Source: Aerococcus loyolae (GTDB lineage: Bacteria; Bacillota; Bacilli; Lactobacillales; Aerococcaceae). From it: DNA of 64,000 nt. The translations under genes and the position numbers were made by a program. Shown piece by piece: positions 60,994 through 64,000 of this stretch (the stretch's first letter is position 1; each line of letters begins with the position of its first letter). Where the stretch lies: the NCBI RefSeq assembly GCF_002871915.2, contig NZ_CP126958.1, positions 1,970,561 through 2,034,560 of the forward strand. The letters run 5' to 3'. Under the pieces are notes generated by a model. The model worked only from the letters and a program-made list of their open reading frames with translations, did no database searches and was not told the DNA's origin.

Positions 60994-62445
60994 ATGACTA
61001 AAAAAATCATCAAGATGCCGGCCCTAGGCGAAAGTGTTCACGAAGCGACCATTAACGCTTGGCTAGTCAAAGCCGGCGATACCGTCAAAAAATACGACCC
61101 GCTTGCGGAAGTGATCTCTGACAAGGTCACCACCGAGGTCCCCTCCGAATATAGTGGGGTGATCGATGAATTGTTGGTTGATGAAGATGAAGAAATCCCT
61201 ATTGGCCAAGCCATCCTATCAATTATTGTCGAAGGGGGTGGCCCAGACAACCAAGCCGAAGATCATTCAACAGAAGCTAGTGACCAAGAGCCAGCTGAAG
61301 AGGCAAAAGAGGCAGCCAAACCAGGCCAAAACCTCAACTATTCTCCAGCTGTGGTCCGCTTAGCCCAGGAGAAAGGTATCGACCTCAAGAAAGTCACCGG
61401 TTCTGGCAAAAATGGTCGGATTACCAAAAAAGATGTCCTCAAGGCCGCTGATCAGAGTGAAAGCAGCAGGCAAAGCACAAAAGCAAATCAAGCGAAATTG
61501 TCAAATGATTCAGAAAAATCAAAATTTGATAGCCGATACTCACCAGCTGTGCTAAAATTAGCACAGACGCATAATATTGATTTGTCTCAGTTGGTGGGAA
61601 CTGGTGCTAAAGGGCGCATCACGCGAAAAGATGTCCTAGCGGCACTTGAGTCGGGCCCAAGCCCAGACCAAACTGCCAGCCAGTCTGAAAGCAGCAACCA
61701 AACTGGTCAGTCAGCCAAGACTCCTGTGAGTCAACCAAGTCAATCTCAAGACCAAGTCACACCAGCAGATGGTATCCGTAAGGCCATTGCTAAACAAATG
61801 ACCAAGTCTTACCAAGAGATTCCCCATGCTTGGATGATGGTAGAAGCTGACGTGACCAATATCGTTAATTTACGCAATCATTTGAAAGATTCTTACCAGG
61901 ATAATGAAGGGATCCACCTCTCTTACTTCCCATTCTTTGTAAAAGCAGTGACCCAAGCCTTAAAACAACACCCACTGCTTAACGCCAGTTGGCAAGAAGA
62001 TGGGATTCACTACCATAAAGACATTAACTTATCGATAGCAGTAGCTACCGAAGACCATCTTTATGTACCGGTAATTAAACAGGCGGACCGTCTATCCATC
62101 AATGGGATCGCCCATGAAATTGACCGCCTCGCCCAAGCCGTTAAAAGCGGTGAGGCAACCAGCCAAGACATGCAAGGCGGGACCTTTACCGTGAATAATA
62201 CGGGGGTCTTCGGTTCGGTCCAATCCATGGGAATCATTAATCCACCACAAGCTGCGATTCTTCAAGTCGAATCGATTAAGAAGCGCCTTCTTGTCAGTGA
62301 TGACGGTAATTTCAAAATGGCCGACATGGTTAACCTCTGTCTCTCCATTGACCATCGTCTCCTCGACGGTTTAGAGGCCGGTCGCTTCTTACAAGATGTG
62401 GTCCACAATTTAGCTCAATTCAGCCAAGAAACAGAGATATATTAA
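60994..62445 (+). CDS. bkdB: Dihydrolipoyl acyltransferase E2, with two E3-binding domains
   Basis: The 483-residue protein starts MTKKIIKMPALGESVHEATI (ATG chosen after AAGGGAG). Lipoyl domain: residues 1-80 with lipoyl-lysine 44 in SDKVTTEV. Two peripheral-subunit-binding domains follow, at about 115-150 and 181-217. Both read YSPAVxxLAQxxxIDL...GRITxKDVLxA, joined by Ser/Gln/Asp-rich linkers. The catalytic domain ends with DHRLLDG and the active-site His. Most E2 chains have one such domain, so the tandem copy is notable. The DKVTTEV context fits BkdB. Confidence 0.9.
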   Translation: MTKKIIKMPALGESVHEATINAWLVKAGDTVKKYDPLAEVISDKVTTEVPSEYSGVIDELLVDEDEEIPIGQAILSIIVEGGGPDNQAEDHSTEASDQEPAEEAKEAAKPGQNLNYSPAVVRLAQEKGIDLKKVTGSGKNGRITKKDVLKAADQSESSRQSTKANQAKLSNDSEKSKFDSRYSPAVLKLAQTHNIDLSQLVGTGAKGRITRKDVLAALESGPSPDQTASQSESSNQTGQSAKTPVSQPSQSQDQVTPADGIRKAIAKQMTKSYQEIPHAWMMVEADVTNIVNLRNHLKDSYQDNEGIHLSYFPFFVKAVTQALKQHPLLNASWQEDGIHYHKDINLSIAVATEDHLYVPVIKQADRLSINGIAHEIDRLAQAVKSGEATSQDMQGGTFTVNNTGVFGSVQSMGIINPPQAAILQVESIKKRLLVSDDGNFKMADMVNLCLSIDHRLLDGLEAGRFLQDVVHNLAQFSQETEIY

Positions 62446-62520
62446 TGCGCTTCTTAGACTCTAGCGACAGTCTTTAACTGAGAGTCAACCAATTATTTCT
62501 AGAGAAGAAGGAGTGACAAT

Positions 62521-63570
62521 ATGAGTGAAGAAACACAAATGACCCCTAAGGTCTTTCTTAATAAAGTATTGAATGGGACAGCGACAGGAGTGGTTATTGG
62601 TTTAATTCCTAATGCCGTTTTATCCGGGATTTTAAAATATTTTACCCATATTCCCCTGGCCGTTACCATTTCTCAAATTGCCGTAATTTTCCAATTAGCG
62701 ACCCCGCTTTTGATTGGGGCCTTAATCGCCATGCAATTTGGCTTCAAGCCCATGCAAGTCATGGTGACTGCTGGAGCCAGTTTCGTGGGCTCGGGGGTTA
62801 TTCAATATAACCCTGAAGCCAAGGCCTATATCGGTGCAGGAACCGGGGACTTGATCAATACCATGATCACCGCCGCCATCGCAGTCCTGGTCTTACTCTG
62901 GGTCAAAGATAAATTTGGCTCCACCGCTGTGATCGCCATGCCGATCTTAGTGGGTTGTGGGGTGGCCTTGATCGGGGTCCTCTTACTACCTATTATTGCT
63001 AAATTTACTGGCGCCATCGGTAGTGTCATTAACAGCTTTACCAATCTACAACCGATCCTAATGACCATCTTGATCTCCTGTTCATTCGCGATGTTGATTA
63101 TCTCACCTATTTCAACCGTGGCGATCGGTCTAGCCATCCAACTTGATGGGATTGCTGCTGGGGCAGCTTCCATGGGGGTTGCAGCAACCACAGTGGTTTT
63201 AGTGGTTCATTCTTGGAAGGTTAATGAATCCGGGGTTACCCTAGCTATTGCCTTAGGGGCTATGAAGATGATGATGGCCAACTTATTCAAGTACCCAATC
63301 ATCCTAGTACCTACCCTATTTACCGCAGTGATTACTGCTATTCCAGTAGCCCTCTTTAATATATCCGGTACCCCACAATCCGCTGGTTTCGGTTTAGTGG
63401 GTATTGTCGGACCGCTAGCATCCTTCGATGCCGGCCTAAGTATTCCTTTAGTTGTTCTTGCTTGGTTAATTATTCCCGTAGCCGTTGCCTTACTCAGCAA
63501 AGTTCTCTTTGAAAAAGTATTGAAATTATATGACGGTAACGTGGTCTTTGCTTACCAAGGTCAAGACTAA
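62521..63570 (+). CDS. Stand-alone PTS IIC-family membrane protein (PTS_EIIC_2 type)
   Basis: The 349-residue membrane protein has about nine or ten helices. It matches the small family of orphan EIIC-like proteins (opening FLNKVLNGTATGVVIGLIPNAVLSGIL). No IIA or IIB domain is present or adjacent. Such proteins may borrow partners or act as non-PTS transporters. It follows the bkd operon by 75 nt, so it may be cotranscribed. It ends at a strong terminator next to the origin. AAGGAG precedes the ATG. Confidence 0.8.
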   Translation: MSEETQMTPKVFLNKVLNGTATGVVIGLIPNAVLSGILKYFTHIPLAVTISQIAVIFQLATPLLIGALIAMQFGFKPMQVMVTAGASFVGSGVIQYNPEAKAYIGAGTGDLINTMITAAIAVLVLLWVKDKFGSTAVIAMPILVGCGVALIGVLLLPIIAKFTGAIGSVINSFTNLQPILMTILISCSFAMLIISPISTVAIGLAIQLDGIAAGAASMGVAATTVVLVVHSWKVNESGVTLAIALGAMKMMMANLFKYPIILVPTLFTAVITAIPVALFNISGTPQSAGFGLVGIVGPLASFDAGLSIPLVVLAWLIIPVAVALLSKVLFEKVLKLYDGNVVFAYQGQD

Positions 63571-63580
63571 GAATTCTAAC

Positions 63581-63610
63581 AAAGTCGAGCGCAAGCTCGG
63601 CTTTTTTTTT
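63581..63610 (+). terminator. Terminator downstream of the IIC gene
   Basis: AAAGTCGAGC pairs with GCTCGGCTTT (one G-T pair) around GCAA, followed by a long T tract. Confidence 0.9.
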
Positions 63611-63620
63611 ATGCGAATTT

Positions 63621-63649
63621 TTTCGTCCTTTTATGTGACTGTCACACTC
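63621..63649 (-). repeat. Truncated hairpin repeat, flavour C, beside the origin
   Basis: On the minus strand GAGTGTGACAGTCACAT is followed by AAAAGGACGAAAAAA, the 5' end of a C unit. It is opposite to the preceding gene, unlike the other copies. It lies between the IIC terminator and the first DnaA box. Confidence 0.65.
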
Positions 63650-63664
63650 TCAAAAATCCCCAAA

Positions 63665-63943
63665 AGTGGATAAGTTTTCCCAGGGGGAGTGGACAGAGCT
63701 TACTGTCTATAACTTATCCCAAGGGCTTTTAACAGACTTCTACACAATCCACAGCAAGGGGAGAAGTTATCCACAGCTGTGGATTCTTTTACTAAATCTG
63801 TGTGTAGACAGGCTTTTACCCCAGGGTATTATCCACATCCGAACAAGTTTTCCCCTGTTTGCTGCTAACTATACACAAATTGTGGATAAGTCTATGAACA
63901 ACTTGGGAAAACTTTTATCCCCAAGTCGAATAAATGTGGATAA
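63665..63943 (+). other. oriC: Replication origin (oriC) with a DnaA-box cluster
   Basis: Perfect TTATCCACA boxes lie at 63767-63775, 63829-63837, 63881-63889 (reverse) and 63935-63943 (reverse). One- or two-mismatch boxes lie at 63665-63673, 63714-63722, 63778-63786 and 63915-63923. The pair at 63767 and 63778 is head to head. The cluster is directly upstream of where dnaA should start, next to rpmH-side genes on the other flank. An AT-rich unwinding element with DnaA-trios is not obvious here and may lie beyond the window, after dnaA. Confidence 0.9.
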
Positions 63944-63984
63944 CTTTTCCGCTTCATGGTAAACTAAAAGAGACTATTTCTATA

Positions 63985-63992
63985 GAAAGGAG
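63985..63992 (+). promoter_or_regulatory. Ribosome binding site, presumably of dnaA
   Basis: GAAAGGAG lies 8 nt before the window end, so a start codon is expected at or just beyond position 64001. The DnaA boxes upstream make dnaA the likely gene, but none of its coding sequence is visible. Confidence 0.6.
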
Positions 63993-64000
63993 TCGTTTCG

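Overview
The window looks like the replication-origin region of a low-to-mid GC Gram-positive coccus of the order Lactobacillales. I infer an Aerococcus-type genome (A. urinae / A. sanguinicola group) from the gene content and protein style; this is inference from recognition, not from a search. The right end carries a run of DnaA boxes and stops at a ribosome binding site where dnaA should begin. Leftward on the minus strand come rpmH, rnpA, yidC, jag, mnmE, mnmG, rsmG, parA, parB, a DUF951 gene and ychF. This is the classical Firmicutes origin gene order, but here it is stretched over about 57 kb by blocks of transporter, envelope and metabolic genes.

Layout from left to right. 1-3.6 kb: DUF1129 fragment, ychF, DUF951, parB, parA and a long structured parA leader. 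3.7-7 kb: a MurJ-type flippase divergent from a FemX/MurM-type cell-wall aminoacyltransferase. 7-10 kb: peptidase T and an orphan oligopeptide-binding lipoprotein. 10-13.5 kb: an LPxTG-type adhesin gene split by a frameshift at an A tract. 14-19 kb: rsmG, then lytS-lytR-lrgA-lrgB. 19-23 kb: MFS exporter, transglutaminase-like lipoprotein, PspC-domain protein, CorA. 23-28 kb: a peptide or nickel-type ABC operon with a fused double ATPase. 28-34.6 kb: mnmG and mnmE separated by an intact IS30-family element and an XRE-type membrane regulator. 34.7-39 kb: cbiMNQO cobalt/nickel importer divergent from a CNNM/CorC protein. 39.7-44.3 kb: a P1B-type metal ATPase, an AI-2E family permease, a YbjQ protein and a PepSY lipoprotein. 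45-52 kb: a complete sigma-54 module (LevR-type activator, mannose-family PTS IIA-IIB-IIC-IID, rpoN). 52-54 kb: acyl-CoA dehydrogenase and 3-hydroxyacyl-CoA dehydrogenase. 54.6-57 kb: jag-yidC-rnpA-rpmH. 57-62.4 kb: a branched-chain 2-oxoacid dehydrogenase operon whose E2 carries two E3-binding domains. 62.5-63.6 kb: a stand-alone PTS IIC. 63.6-64 kb: the origin.

Several regulatory themes tie the genes together. CcpA-type cre palindromes sit at the promoters of the oxoacid dehydrogenase and hydroxyacyl-CoA dehydrogenase genes and upstream of the adhesin. A 15-bp PerR/Fur-like palindrome occurs three times, at the metal ATPase promoter and in the cbiM/CNNM divergent region. A textbook -24/-12 promoter precedes the PTS operon next to its activator and its sigma factor.

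The most striking unexplained feature is a family of modular 110-124 bp hairpin repeats in the intergenic spaces at about 13.9, 21.9, 28.2, 33.2, 39.5, 44.4-45.0 and 63.6 kb. Three sequence flavours share one fold through compensatory changes in their arms. Most sit directly after the stop codon of a gene and in the same orientation as that gene. I know of no described element that matches them.
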